From contig NZ_FNUC01000004.1 of assembly GCF_900106035.1 (NCBI RefSeq), positions 310,001 to 374,000 on the forward strand: a DNA stretch of 64,000 nt. Reading direction: 5' to 3'. Position 1 is the stretch's first letter; every line of letters begins with the position of its first letter. The DNA comes from Jiangella alba (GTDB lineage Bacteria > Actinomycetota > Actinomycetes > Jiangellales > Jiangellaceae). The position numbers and the translations under genes were made by a program. The notes beneath the pieces were generated by a model. It was not told where the DNA came from. It saw nothing but the letters and a program-made list of their open reading frames with translations, and did no database searches. Shown one piece after another: positions 51,884 to 60,767 of the stretch.

Positions 51884-52986
51884 CGGGCCGGCACCCGGGC
51901 GAGGACGCGGAAGCCGTCGCGGCCGTCGTAGTCGACGGCGCCGCCGAGCGCAGCGAACCGCTCGGACAGGCCGCGCAGGCCGTTGCCGGCCACGGCTCCG
52001 GCGGCGCCCCGGCCGTCGTCGGCGGCGGTGAGCGTGATCGCGTCGCCGTCGCGGGCCACCTCGACCCACAGCTCGCGGGCGTCGGCGTGGCGCAGGGTGT
52101 TCGTGACGATCTCCTGCATGGCCCGCACCAGCGCGGCGCTCTGCTCCTCGTCGACCTCGACGCCCGGACCCACCTCGACCGCGACGTCCAGGCCGGGCAC
52201 GTCGCGGCCGACGCTGCGCAGTGCCTCGCGCAGGTCGACGCCCGGCCCCGTCCGCAGCTCGCCGACGGTGGCCCGGACGTCGCCGAGCAGGTCGCGGGCG
52301 ACCCGGCCGGCCCGTTCGACGTGCTCGCGCGCGGCGTCGGCGGGCCGGTGCCGCGCGGCCTCCAGCTCCAGCGTCAGCACGGTCAGCTGGTGCCCGATGA
52401 GGTCGTGCAACTCGCGCGAGATGCGCAGCCGCTCGGCCGAGCGCGCGGCGTCCTGCAGCAGGACGGTCGTGGCCTGCTGCTCGACGTGCACCTCGGTCAG
52501 CTCGCGGCGCAGCCGCTGCTCGCGCCGGATCGCGGCGACGCTGAACACGGACGCGATCTGGACGAGCGCGTAGAACGCGGTGCCGATCAGCACGCCGGTG
52601 GTGCTGTCGCCGCCGCGCGCCGCGGTGAGGCCGATGACGGCGGTGTTCAGCGCGACGACGACGAGGTTGGCCGGCAGCCGCACCACCTCGGTGCCGACCG
52701 CCGCGACGACCACCAGCAGCACCGGCAGCAGCCCGCCGCCCGGCACCGTCGCGACCACCAGCCAGGACAGCGCGACGGCGGCGGCGTAGACGACGCGCTG
52801 GGCGGACGGCCGTTCCCCCAGCACCCCGGCGGCCACGATCGCGACGAACGACGCCGCGTACGCCGCGACCCACAGCCCCGCCGGAAGGTCCGGATCCGTG
52901 GCTCCGAGCGCGACCGGGATGCCGACGCCGGCGCAGACCACGAGCATCGCCAGGCCCGACCACTCCTCCGGACCGATGCGACGCAT
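51880..52986 (-). CDS. Sensor histidine kinase (NarL-system type)
   Basis: This 368-residue kinase has four to six N-terminal membrane segments (about 12-165), a dimerisation domain with SRELHDLIGHQLTVL (phospho-His) and an HATPase domain (MQEIVTNTLRHADARELWVE, DDGRGAAGA, GNGLRGLSERFAALGG). The sensing part is in the membrane with little outside, so it probably senses membrane or drug stress. GGAG is four bases before the ATG, and TAGGGT lies at -13 to -8. It is coupled to the response regulator gene. Confidence 0.94.
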   Translation of the reverse strand: MRRIGPEEWSGLAMLVVCAGVGIPVALGATDPDLPAGLWVAAYAASFVAIVAAGVLGERPSAQRVVYAAAVALSWLVVATVPGGGLLPVLLVVVAAVGTEVVRLPANLVVVALNTAVIGLTAARGGDSTTGVLIGTAFYALVQIASVFSVAAIRREQRLRRELTEVHVEQQATTVLLQDAARSAERLRISRELHDLIGHQLTVLTLELEAARHRPADAAREHVERAGRVARDLLGDVRATVGELRTGPGVDLREALRSVGRDVPGLDVAVEVGPGVEVDEEQSAALVRAMQEIVTNTLRHADARELWVEVARDGDAITLTAADDGRGAAGAVAGNGLRGLSERFAALGGAVDYDGRDGFRVLARVPAR

Positions 52987-53085
52987 GATCTCCACCCTAG
53001 GTGGCGCATCGAGGCTCCGGGGGTGCCGGAAGTCATGCCCGCCCTTCGTGACGTCCGGCACGCGCGCCCGCACGGGTCCGGTTCC

Positions 53086-53091
53086 TAGCGT
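53086..53091 (+). promoter_or_regulatory. -10 element of the ABC ATPase gene (leaderless)
   Basis: TAGCGT occupies -12 to -7 from the ATG at 53098. No proper Shine-Dalgarno distance is present. Confidence 0.5.
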
Positions 53092-53097
53092 CGAGGC

Positions 53098-53832
53098 ATG
53101 AGCGAATCCACCATCGTCGTCGACCACGTGCACAAGCGGTACGGCGACACCGTCGCCGTCGACGACATCAGCCTGCGCGTCGAGCCGGGCGAGGTGCTGG
53201 GCGTCCTGGGAGCGAACGGCGCGGGCAAGACCACGACCGTCGAGATGATCGCCGGGCTGCGGGTGCCGGACCGCGGCAGCGTCAGCGTGCTGGGGCTGGA
53301 CCCGCGCCGCGACCGGGCCGCGCTGAGCCAGGTGCTCGGCGTGCAGCTGCAGCAGTCGTACCTGCACGGGGCGCTGACCGTCGCCGAGCTGGTCGGCCTC
53401 TACCGCACCTTCTACCCCGACCCGCGGCCGGCCGACGAGCTGCTGGACCTGGTCGACCTGCGCGAGCAGCACCGGACCCGGTTCGAGAAGCTGTCCGGCG
53501 GCCAGCAGCAGCGGCTGTCCATCGCGCTGGCGCTGGCCGGGCGGCCGAAGGTGGTGATCCTGGACGAGCTGACGACCGGCCTGGACCCGCGCGCCCGGCG
53601 GCGCATGTGGTCGGCGGTCGAGAGCCTGCGCGACGAGACGGTCGTGCTGGTCAGCCACGCGATGGACGAGGTCGAGCGGCTCTGCGACCGGGTCGCGCTG
53701 CTCGACGCCGGCCGGGTGATCGCCCTGGACACCCCGGCCGGGATCGTCGACCGCGCCTGCGCCGCGACGCTGGAGGACGCGTTCGTCGCGCTGACCGGCC
53801 GCGAGCCCGAGTACGAGGAGGACGCCGCATGA
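53098..53832 (+). CDS. ABC exporter ATP-binding protein
   Basis: This 244-residue ATPase has Walker A GANGAGKTT, signature [10 protein letters not shown], Walker B VVILDELTTGLDP (Glu kept; Leu replaces the usual Pro) and switch His in LVSHAMDEVERLC. It is divergent from a NarL-type two-component system and overlaps the permease gene (ATGA), the usual drug or antimicrobial-peptide resistance layout. The substrate is unknown. Confidence 0.94.
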   Translation: MSESTIVVDHVHKRYGDTVAVDDISLRVEPGEVLGVLGANGAGKTTTVEMIAGLRVPDRGSVSVLGLDPRRDRAALSQVLGVQLQQSYLHGALTVAELVGLYRTFYPDPRPADELLDLVDLREQHRTRFEKLSGGQQQRLSIALALAGRPKVVILDELTTGLDPRARRRMWSAVESLRDETVVLVSHAMDEVERLCDRVALLDAGRVIALDTPAGIVDRACAATLEDAFVALTGREPEYEEDAA

Positions 53833-54599
53833 GCACCGCGGCGATCACCGCCCGCAGGCCGGGCCCGGCCGCCTGGCTCGCCCTGACGATCTGCGAGGCC
53901 AAGATGGTGGTGCGCGACACCGCCGGACTGGTGGTGCCGATCGGGCTGCCGCTGCTGATCCTGGTCATGAACGCGTCGTCGGCGTCGGACGAACCGGTCG
54001 CGAACGGCCGGTCCGCGCTGGACGTGCACGTGCTGCCGCTGGTCTTCACGATCGTGCTGGCGACCATCGGCATCGTGAACATGCCCAGCTTCCTCGCCTA
54101 CTACCGCCGCTCCGGCATCCTGCGCCGGCTCGCCGTCACCCCCGCGTCGCCGGCGATGGTGCTGGCCGCGCAGCTGATCGTGAGCCTGGTGCAGGCGGTG
54201 ATCGGCATCGGCATCGCGTTCGGGGTGGCGCTGCTCGCGTTCGGGGCGCGGCCGCCGGTGAACGGCTGGGCCGCGCTCGGCGTGGTGGCGCTGGCGATCG
54301 CGGCGATGTACGCCGCCGGGATGATCGTCGCGGCCGTGGCGCCGACGCCGAACTCGGCGGTCGCGATCGGGCTGGTCGGCTTCTTCGCGCTCGGCGCGCT
54401 GGGCGGGCTGTTCGGCGGCACCGACGGGCTGCCCTCCGGCCTGGCCCGGGTCGGCGAGGCGCTGCCGTTCGGTGCGTCCGTCGAGGCGCTCTCCGACGCC
54501 TGGGCGGGCACGCCGGTCGACCCGGCGCACCTGATCGCGCTGGCCGTCGCGACGGTGGTGGGCGTGACGGTGGCGGCGGTGGCGTTCCGGTGGGACTGA
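53829..54599 (+). CDS. ABC-2 type exporter permease
   Basis: This 256-residue membrane partner of the upstream ATPase has six segments, including TAGLVVPIGLPLLILVMNAS and VLPLVFTIVLATIGIVNMP, and the ABC-2 loop YYRRSGILRRLAVTPASP. It is coupled to the ATPase gene by a 4-base overlap and itself overlaps the following membrane gene by 10 bases. Confidence 0.93.
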   Translation: MSTAAITARRPGPAAWLALTICEAKMVVRDTAGLVVPIGLPLLILVMNASSASDEPVANGRSALDVHVLPLVFTIVLATIGIVNMPSFLAYYRRSGILRRLAVTPASPAMVLAAQLIVSLVQAVIGIGIAFGVALLAFGARPPVNGWAALGVVALAIAAMYAAGMIVAAVAPTPNSAVAIGLVGFFALGALGGLFGGTDGLPSGLARVGEALPFGASVEALSDAWAGTPVDPAHLIALAVATVVGVTVAAVAFRWD

Positions 54600-55168
54600 T
54601 CGGGTCGGCCGCGGCGGCCCTGTTCATCGTCGTGTTCACCGTCGACGGGTGGCGGCGGCCGGGCTACCGGCCGCTGTACCACCCGGTCAGCGCGCTGGCG
54701 CTGGGGCGGCGCGGCTGGGTGCAGACGACGAACTTCCTCGTAGGGGGCGCCGGGTTCCTCGTCGGAGCGGCCGGCCTATGGGCGGAGTTCCCGTGGATCG
54801 CGGCCGCGGTGGCCGTGCTGGGGCTGGCGCTGGCCGCGTCGGGCGTCTGGGCGATGGACCCGATGCGCGGCTACCCGCCCGGCACGCCGTCGTCGACGCC
54901 GGAACGGTACAGCCGGGCGCACCGCTGGCACGACAACACCGGCGCGCTGCTGTTCCTCGGGCTGCCCGTGACCGCCGTGCTGACCGCGGTGATCGGGCCG
55001 GACGGCTGGCTGCGCTGGTACTCCGTCGCGACGGCGCTGGCCAGCGGGCTGCTGTTCGCCCGGTTCGGGATCGGCTGGGAGGCCGACGACGCGCGGACCG
55101 GGCTGTGGCAGCGGCTGACCATCGTCGTCGGATGGACGTGGCTGGCGGTGCTGTTCGCGGCGGCCTAG
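54590..55168 (+). CDS. DUF998-like membrane protein
   Basis: This 192-residue protein has five or six membrane segments. The RRPGYRPLYHPVSALALGRR loop, WAMDPMRGYPPGTP and HDNTGALLFLGLPV are typical of the DUF998 family, whose role is unknown. The GTG start overlaps the end of the ABC permease gene, so it may be the third member of the exporter operon. Confidence 0.8.
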   Translation: MGLIGSAAAALFIVVFTVDGWRRPGYRPLYHPVSALALGRRGWVQTTNFLVGGAGFLVGAAGLWAEFPWIAAAVAVLGLALAASGVWAMDPMRGYPPGTPSSTPERYSRAHRWHDNTGALLFLGLPVTAVLTAVIGPDGWLRWYSVATALASGLLFARFGIGWEADDARTGLWQRLTIVVGWTWLAVLFAAA

Positions 55169-55178
55169 GTTGAGTGCC

Positions 55179-56018
55179 GTGACGACGCTGACCGCCGCCG
55201 CCCTGCTCGCTCGCATCGCGGCGGCCGACGGCGCACTGCCCCGGCCGACCACCGTCGACGGCGTCGTGGCGGGCGACCCCGGCACCGTCGTGGCGGGGGT
55301 GGCGGTCACGACGCTGGCGACGCTCGACGTGCTGGAGCGGGCCGCGGCCGCCGGCGCGAACGTCGTCATCACCCACGAGGCGCCGTTCTACGACCACCTC
55401 GGCGCCGCGAACGACGACCTCGAGGCCGAGCAGGACCCCGTCTACCTCGCCAAACGGGCCTTCGTCGACGAGCACGGGCTGGTCGTCTGCCACTACCACG
55501 ACGGCTGGCACCGGCGCCGTCCCGACGGCGTCGACGACGGCGTCGCGCGGGCCCTGGGCTGGACGCTGGACCCGGGGCCGGCCGCCGCGGGCGTCGCGCT
55601 GTGCACCGTCGCGCCGACGACGCTCGGCGCGCTGGCGGCGCACGTCGCGACGGCGCTCGGGGCGCGGGCCGCGCGGTTCGTCGGCGACCCCGGGCTGCCG
55701 GTCACCCGGGTCGGACTCGACCTCGGCAACCGCGGCTTCGCCCGCAACCGCTCGCTGCTGCGCCGCGACGACGTCGACGCCGTCGTCATCGGCGAGGCGC
55801 ACGAGTGGGAAACCGGGTCGTACGCCACCGACGCGGCGTGGCTGGCTCGGCGCGGCGGGTCGCCCGCGGGGCTGGTCGTCGCCGGGCACATCCCGTCCGA
55901 GCAGGCCGGTATGCGGTTCTTCGCCGACTGGCTGGCGGCGCTGCTCCCGGACGTCGCCGTCCGCTTCGTCGAGACGCCGGACGCCTACACCGCGGCGAGC
56001 AGGTCCTCCGGGACGTAG
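55179..56018 (+). CDS. Nif3-like dinuclear metal-centre protein
   Basis: This 279-residue Nif3/YbgI-type protein has metal-binding His residues in NVVITHEAPFYDH and VVAGHIPSEQAG (with Glu), and GEAHEWETGSYA in between. Proteins of this family form hexameric rings with two metal ions; GTP cyclohydrolase-like or hydrolase roles are suggested but unproven. The GTG at 55179 follows TAGGTT at -13 to -8. Its 3' end overlaps the convergent aldo/keto reductase gene by 34 bases. Confidence 0.88.
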   Translation: MTTLTAAALLARIAAADGALPRPTTVDGVVAGDPGTVVAGVAVTTLATLDVLERAAAAGANVVITHEAPFYDHLGAANDDLEAEQDPVYLAKRAFVDEHGLVVCHYHDGWHRRRPDGVDDGVARALGWTLDPGPAAAGVALCTVAPTTLGALAAHVATALGARAARFVGDPGLPVTRVGLDLGNRGFARNRSLLRRDDVDAVVIGEAHEWETGSYATDAAWLARRGGSPAGLVVAGHIPSEQAGMRFFADWLAALLPDVAVRFVETPDAYTAASRSSGT

Positions 56019-56890
56019 CCGGCGGCGGCCAGCTCCGCCCACAGCGCGGCCGGGATCTCGTGCCCGCCCGCCGCGACGTTCGCGGCCACCTCGGCGCCGG
56101 ACCGGCAGCCCACCAGCACCGTCCCGACCGCCGGGTGCAGCAGCGGGAACTGCACGGCGGCCGCGGCCAGCGGCACGTCGTACCGCGCGCAGAGCTCCTG
56201 GCAGCGCAGCGCCCGCGCCAGCACGTCGTCGCCGACCGGCCGGTAGTCGTACTTCGCGGCCGCGGACGGCGAGGCCAGCAGGCCGGTGTTGAACACGCCG
56301 CCGACGACCACCTGCGTCGCGGTGTCCGCACACGCCGGCAGCAGCGAGCCCAGAGCCCGGTGGTCGAGCAGGGTGAACCGGCCGGCGATCAGCACGGTAT
56401 CGGCGTCGAACTCGCGGACCAGCGCGGCCAGCGGATCGGCGTGGTTCATGCCGAACCCGATGGCCCGCACCACGCCCTCGTCGCGCAGCCGCCGCAGCGC
56501 CGGGAAGGCCGTGCGCCGGACCTCGTCGGCGGCGTCGTCCGGGTCGTGGATGAACGCGATGTCGACGTGGTCGCGCCCGAGCCGCTCCAGGCTGGACTCC
56601 AGCGACGCGCGGATGCCGCGCTCGGTCCAGTCCGGCTCGACGGCGTCGCCGTCGCGCAGCAGCCAGCCGACCTTCGTCGACACGACCGCCTCGGCGCCGG
56701 TCTCGCGCAGCCCGCGGGCTAGCCGCGTCTCGGCCAGCCCGTGCCCGTAGCGCGGCGCGGTGTCGAAGTAGCCGACGCCCAGCTCGGCCGCGACCCGCAC
56801 CGCGTCCAGCGCGTCGGCCTCCGCGACCGGCGTGAACAGCCCGCCGAACGCCGCGGTGCCGATGCCCAGGCGCGGCAGCGCGACCGTCAC
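55985..56890 (-). CDS. Aldo/keto reductase (aldose 1-dehydrogenase type)
   Basis: This 301-residue AKR resembles L-fucose/D-threo-aldose 1-dehydrogenases. It has YFDTAPRYGHGLAETRLA (Asp, Tyr), VVSTKVGWLLRDG (Lys), IAFIHDPDD (His) and AAAVQFPLLHPAVGTVLVG. It would oxidise a sugar to a lactone. It overlaps the upstream gene by four bases (GTGA), and a sugar-lactonase-type gene lies across the divergent promoter, so the cluster probably degrades a sugar by the non-phosphorylating route. Confidence 0.87.
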   Translation of the reverse strand: MTVALPRLGIGTAAFGGLFTPVAEADALDAVRVAAELGVGYFDTAPRYGHGLAETRLARGLRETGAEAVVSTKVGWLLRDGDAVEPDWTERGIRASLESSLERLGRDHVDIAFIHDPDDAADEVRRTAFPALRRLRDEGVVRAIGFGMNHADPLAALVREFDADTVLIAGRFTLLDHRALGSLLPACADTATQVVVGGVFNTGLLASPSAAAKYDYRPVGDDVLARALRCQELCARYDVPLAAAAVQFPLLHPAVGTVLVGCRSGAEVAANVAAGGHEIPAALWAELAAAGYVPEDLLAAV

Positions 56891-58737
56891 GCGCCGCTCA
56901 CCAGCGTCGGCGTCGCGGCGCGCAGCTCCAGCGCCAGCGTGAGCCGGGCCTGCGCGCGCGGCTCCAGCCGCACCGTCACCCGCGGCCCGCCGACGTCCTC
57001 GGCCGGGCCGTCGTCGAGCGCGGCGGTGCTGATGCGGTGCTCGGCGAACGAGCCGCCCTGCACGACCAGCGTCCGCGGCCGGTCGCCGGTGTTGACCAGC
57101 TCGGCGACGGTGCGGTCCGGGTCGATCGACGACACCAGCGCGGCGACGTCGTCGGGCAGGCCGGGCCGCACGCCGTCGCCGTGGAACCAGCGCAGGTGCA
57201 GGTGTGCCGGCGAGCCGTTGTAGAGCACCTGCGGCGTGCCGGTGGTGAGCTGCAGCAGGATCTCGGTGACGACCGGGTTGCGGTGCTGCCAGAGGTGGAT
57301 GTCCAGCGCCGACGGCCCGGCCGCCGGGTCGGTGTCGTCGCGGGCGATGTCGTCGAGCCGCTGCTCGCTGGTCGCGAGGGCGCTGCGCAGGGCCCGCTCC
57401 GGATAGCGGGGGTTGCGGCCGGCGAGGTACTCGAACCACGGCTCCTCGTGGCCGTTCTCCTCCTTCGTCCGCTGGTCGTGGACGGCGGTCCAGTCCCACG
57501 AGGCGCCGGCCCGCAGCGCGTCGACGCGGCGCCGGTCCTCGTCGGCGCGGCCGAAGTGCCACAGCCAGATCAGGTACTGCGTCGGCGGCACGTTCCAGTC
57601 GAACCAGCCGGCGTCGCCGCGGCGGTGCGGCACCATCAGCGTCGGCCGGTCGCCCCGCCCGGCGAGGTGCTTCGTCCACCGATCCGTGACGGAGCCGACG
57701 TCGTCCGGGCGGCGCTGCTCGGCCTGCTCCAGGGCGACGTCGAACGGGTTGCGGGCGAGGTCGAGGAAGCCGTCGTCGCCGGTGACGAACGCCGCGTTGG
57801 TGCCCGCGACCACGGCCGCGCAGGCCATCGACTGCAGCCCGTGCGGCCAGGACCAGCCGTAGTGGCCGCCGTACCACCGTCCGCCCAGGTACTCGCCGAC
57901 CCGCCCGCTCAGCCCCGTGTTGTCGGGGACGACCGGGCCGCCGGCCCAGCGGTCGCGCCAGGCGCCGACGTACTCGGCCACCCAGTCGGCGTAGCGCTGC
58001 TCGCCGGTGAGCAGCCAGGCGTGCACGGCCAGGCTGGTCGAGAGGACATTCGCGAAGGTGTCGCCGCGGCCCATGCGGTCCCACATCTCGCGGCCGTAGG
58101 CGCGCGCCTTCGCGGGGTCGGCCACCAACTCGTCGAACGAGTCGTAGCCGAGCCAGTCCAGCGGCAGCCCGTACGGCCGCAGCGGCAGGCTCCACGGGAA
58201 CGCCACCTCGTGGTCGCCGAACCCCCAGCGCGGGCCGCCCGCGCCGTTGTGCGGCGCGCGGATGATCCGGTGCTCGGGGTCGTAGTTCGGGCCGCCCGGC
58301 AGGTAGAGGTCGGCGAACCGGCGGGCCTGCTCGGTGCGCGCCCCGCCCGGCCGGGCCAGGCAGCGGGCGTAGAAGAACAGCAGGCTCTCGCCCTGGTGGA
58401 ACCAGTCGTAGCCGCGCTCGTACCCGTCGACCAGCATGCCCATCTCGGTCAGCTGCGCGGTGACGCCGTCCCAGTGCCGCTCGGACGCCGCCAGCAGGTC
58501 GTCGCTGCCGCCGAGCAGGTACAGCATCGGCCAGTTGAAGAACGCCTCGTAGAAGTCGTCCACGCCGTCGCGGTCGTCGGAGCCCTCGCCGAGCGTGCCG
58601 GCGAAGACCAACCGGCCGTCGGCGGCGGTGTAGCGGTCGGCGAACGTCCGCCACGCCTTGTCCTGCTGGGCGAACAGCGAGCGCTGCAGCCGGGCCCACT
58701 CGGGGACCTCGGCCGGCCGGCGGGACGACACGAGCAC
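56887..58737 (-). CDS. Large protein with (alpha/alpha)-barrel character, unknown function
   Basis: This 616-residue cytoplasmic protein has no signal peptide. Tryptophan- and tyrosine-rich helical repeats (DGVDDFYEAFFNWPMLYLLG, GYERGYDWFHQGESLLFFYA, GGHYGWSWPHGLQSMACAAV) suggest an (alpha/alpha)6 barrel like glycoside hydrolases or linalool dehydratase-isomerases. A beta-sandwich lies at the C-terminus (about 510-610). Position with an aldose dehydrogenase and lactonase suggests carbohydrate metabolism. GTG 58737 is used because GAGG precedes it. Confidence 0.7.
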   Translation of the reverse strand: MLVSSRRPAEVPEWARLQRSLFAQQDKAWRTFADRYTAADGRLVFAGTLGEGSDDRDGVDDFYEAFFNWPMLYLLGGSDDLLAASERHWDGVTAQLTEMGMLVDGYERGYDWFHQGESLLFFYARCLARPGGARTEQARRFADLYLPGGPNYDPEHRIIRAPHNGAGGPRWGFGDHEVAFPWSLPLRPYGLPLDWLGYDSFDELVADPAKARAYGREMWDRMGRGDTFANVLSTSLAVHAWLLTGEQRYADWVAEYVGAWRDRWAGGPVVPDNTGLSGRVGEYLGGRWYGGHYGWSWPHGLQSMACAAVVAGTNAAFVTGDDGFLDLARNPFDVALEQAEQRRPDDVGSVTDRWTKHLAGRGDRPTLMVPHRRGDAGWFDWNVPPTQYLIWLWHFGRADEDRRRVDALRAGASWDWTAVHDQRTKEENGHEEPWFEYLAGRNPRYPERALRSALATSEQRLDDIARDDTDPAAGPSALDIHLWQHRNPVVTEILLQLTTGTPQVLYNGSPAHLHLRWFHGDGVRPGLPDDVAALVSSIDPDRTVAELVNTGDRPRTLVVQGGSFAEHRISTAALDDGPAEDVGGPRVTVRLEPRAQARLTLALELRAATPTLVSGA

Positions 58738-58752
58738 GGCACACCTCACAAG

Positions 58753-58788
58753 CAATCGTGGCGATTATCTTTGATCGATAACCGATTG
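58753..58788. promoter_or_regulatory. Compound palindromic operator in the divergent sugar cluster promoter
   Basis: CGATTATC (58762-58769) and GATAACCG (58777-58784) form one dyad with a single mismatch, nested in CAATCG (58753-58758) / CGATTG (58783-58788). The site covers the -35 box of the lactonase gene and sits 16 bases upstream of the divergent gene. It is the likely binding site of the GntR regulator encoded at 59672. Confidence 0.65.
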
Positions 58789-58799
58789 CGTCATACTGT
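58771..58799 (+). promoter_or_regulatory. Sigma-70-type promoter of the lactonase-GntR operon (leaderless)
   Basis: TTGATC (58771-58776), a 17-base spacer and TACTGT (58794-58799) form a near-consensus promoter. The -10 is at -12 to -7 from the GTG at 58806, so transcription and translation should begin together. Confidence 0.7.
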
Positions 58800-58805
58800 G
58801 GTCCG

Positions 58806-59672
58806 GTGCACACCCCTGTCAAGACGGCCATCGTGGACGCCCACGTGCACGTGTGGGACCCCGCGCGCGGCTTTCCCTGGATCCGTCCCGGTTCACCGCA
58901 CCACCGCGCGTTCACGCTCGCCGACCTCTCGGCGGCGGGCGACGGCCTCGACGTCGCCGGGTCGGTGCTGGTCGAGGCGTCCCGTGGCGACACCGGCGAG
59001 ACGGCGACGCTGCGGGCGGCGGCCCGGCGCCGTCCGGACCTCGTCGCCGGCTACGTCGGCAACCTGCACTGCTACGCCGACCGGACGCCGCGCCGGTTCG
59101 CCGCACTGTTGCGCCGCTGGGGCGCCGGCGCGCCCGCCGGCCTGCGCGCCGGTGGTGCCTCGTGGGCCGACGTCCCGCCGGGCGTCGCGGCGCTGCTCCC
59201 CGTCCTCGCCGATCACGGGGTCGTGCTGGAGCTGAACCTGCACGCCGGCGCCGTCCGGACGGCGGCCGAGCTGGCCGGGCGCCACCCCGGCCTGGTGGTC
59301 GTCCTCGACCACCTGGGCAACCCGCCGAACGTCGCTCGGGCCGACCCCGGCGCCTGGTTGCGCGACCTCGACGCCGTCCGGCACCAGCCCGGCGTCGTCG
59401 TGAAGATCTCCGGGCTGCTGACGCAGCAGTCCGGCGCCCCGGCGGCCGACGTCGACGCGTTGGTGGCGGCGGCGCTGGACGCGGCCGGGCCGGAACGGTG
59501 CATGATCGGCTCGGACTGGCCGATCTGCCTGCCCGCCGGCTCCCGCGCCGACTCGCTCGCGGCCGCCGCCCGGGCGCTCGATCACCTGCCCGCCGGCGCC
59601 GCGACGATGGTGCGGCGCGGAACGGCCCTGCGGGTCTACGGAAATGGCACGATGGACGGAGCTCACTCGTGA
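58806..59672 (+). CDS. Amidohydrolase-family sugar lactonase (COG3618 type)
   Basis: This 288-residue TIM-barrel amidohydrolase has IVDAHVHVWDPARGFPW (metal-binding HxH), VLDHLGNPPN (His) and GSDWPICLP (Asp), typical of L-fucono/L-rhamnono-lactonases and related enzymes. It would hydrolyse the lactone formed by the aldose dehydrogenase encoded across the divergent promoter. A GntR gene follows with TGATG overlap, so it is in an operon with its regulator. Confidence 0.88.
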   Translation: MHTPVKTAIVDAHVHVWDPARGFPWIRPGSPHHRAFTLADLSAAGDGLDVAGSVLVEASRGDTGETATLRAAARRRPDLVAGYVGNLHCYADRTPRRFAALLRRWGAGAPAGLRAGGASWADVPPGVAALLPVLADHGVVLELNLHAGAVRTAAELAGRHPGLVVVLDHLGNPPNVARADPGAWLRDLDAVRHQPGVVVKISGLLTQQSGAPAADVDALVAAALDAAGPERCMIGSDWPICLPAGSRADSLAAAARALDHLPAGAATMVRRGTALRVYGNGTMDGAHS

Positions 59673-60421
59673 TGATTGATGGGGACGGCATGGCAGTGCG
59701 TGGCACCACCCAGCCCGAGGGCGGCTTCGCGTCGTCCCTCGCCGGCAAGGACCGCCTGCGCCCGGCGCTGCTGTCGGATCAGGTGTACGACCTCCTGCGC
59801 ACCGCGCTCATCGACGGCGACCTCCAGCCGGGCGAGCGCGTCGTCGAGTCCGAGATCGCGCGTCGGCTCGGGGTGAGCCAGGCGCCGGTCCGCGAGGCCG
59901 TCAAGCGGCTGGCCCGCGAGGGCGTCCTCGAGCACATCCCGCGCCGCGGCAACTTCGTCGCCGAGGTGTCCGAACGCGACGTCGAGCACGCGCGCCAGGT
60001 GCGCGAGCCGCTGGAGCGGCTGGCCGGCGAGCTGGCCGCCACCGCCATCACGGCCGCCGAGCTGTCCCGGCTCGACGACCTCGTGCGCGAGATGCGGGAC
60101 GCCGTCGCCCGCGGCGACCTCGGCCGGTTCCGCGACGCCGACATCACCTTCCACGCCACCGTCGGCGAGGCCGCCGGCAACCCGTTCCTCACCCGCATGT
60201 GGGGCGTCCTCGAGCCCAGCCTGCGCACGCTGCGCGCCATCGCCGACCCGCTCTTCGACGGCGACTGGCAGGCCATGGCCGACGAACACGGCCGGCTGGT
60301 CGCGCTGCTGCGCGAGGGCGACCCGAAGGCCGCCGGCCAGGCGTTCGCCGAACACGCCGCCGGCCGGGGCCCGGTCCCCGACCGCCGCTCCACCCGGGCC
60401 AAGCGCACCCCCGCCGACTGA
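59672..60421 (+). CDS. GntR/FadR-family transcriptional regulator
   Basis: This 249-residue regulator has a winged helix (about 25-95: LLSDQVYDLLRTALIDGDLQ, ARRLGVSQAPVREAVKRLAR) and an FCD ligand-binding domain (about 105-235; DITFHATVGEAAGN with metal-binding Asp/His, FAEHAAG). ATG 59672 overlaps the lactonase stop; ATG 59690 is an alternative. The FCD class binds sugar acids and other carboxylates, consistent with control of the adjacent cluster. Confidence 0.92.
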   Translation: MIDGDGMAVRGTTQPEGGFASSLAGKDRLRPALLSDQVYDLLRTALIDGDLQPGERVVESEIARRLGVSQAPVREAVKRLAREGVLEHIPRRGNFVAEVSERDVEHARQVREPLERLAGELAATAITAAELSRLDDLVREMRDAVARGDLGRFRDADITFHATVGEAAGNPFLTRMWGVLEPSLRTLRAIADPLFDGDWQAMADEHGRLVALLREGDPKAAGQAFAEHAAGRGPVPDRRSTRAKRTPAD

Positions 60422-60436
60422 GCGCGGGTCCACGCC

Positions 60437-60590
60437 TCAGCCGATCAGCCCGTCGGCCCGCGCTCGCCAGAGGTGGTCGCGGGCCGGCTTGGTGCCGAGC
60501 AGCCAGCAGCGCAGGCCGTGATCGGCCGCGTGGGGCAGCAGCAGCTGGAAGCCGTCCTCCTGGGACTGCGGGTCGTGGCGGCGCATGGGG
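60437..60590 (-). pseudogene. Possible remnant of a gene 3' end
   Basis: The minus-strand frame reading DGFQLLLPHAADHGLRCWLL then GTKPARDHLWRARADGLIG to a TGA stop has strong G/C bias at third codon positions, as in real genes here. Upstream it runs into the palindromic element without a sensible N-terminus. It looks like a protein C-terminus left after deletion. I do not recognise the family with certainty. Confidence 0.4.
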
Positions 60591-60631
60591 CGTACGTGAG
60601 CCGATGCGTGCCGGCCGGGGCCAGTGCGGTG

Positions 60632-60697
60632 CCTTTTGCAATGAGCACCTCTACGCATCACCGCACCGCCGATGCGTAGAGGTGCTCATTGCAAAGG
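60632..60697. repeat. Long palindromic element, copy 2
   Basis: Arms 60632-60659 and 60671-60697 pair over about 27 bases (one T bulge) around an 11-base loop. The arm reads CCTTTTGCAATGAGCACC then TCTACGCATC. The outer 15 bases equal copy 1 at 40531-40600; inside, CCA becomes CTC and CAC becomes CAT, with matching changes in the opposite arm. Like copy 1 it lies between convergent genes. Confidence 0.9.
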
Positions 60698-60767
60698 GGG
60701 TCGCGCACCCTGCCGACCAGCACCGTCGGCGCCGCGCAGTTCGTCGACTGCGGCCGCTGGCGCCGGC

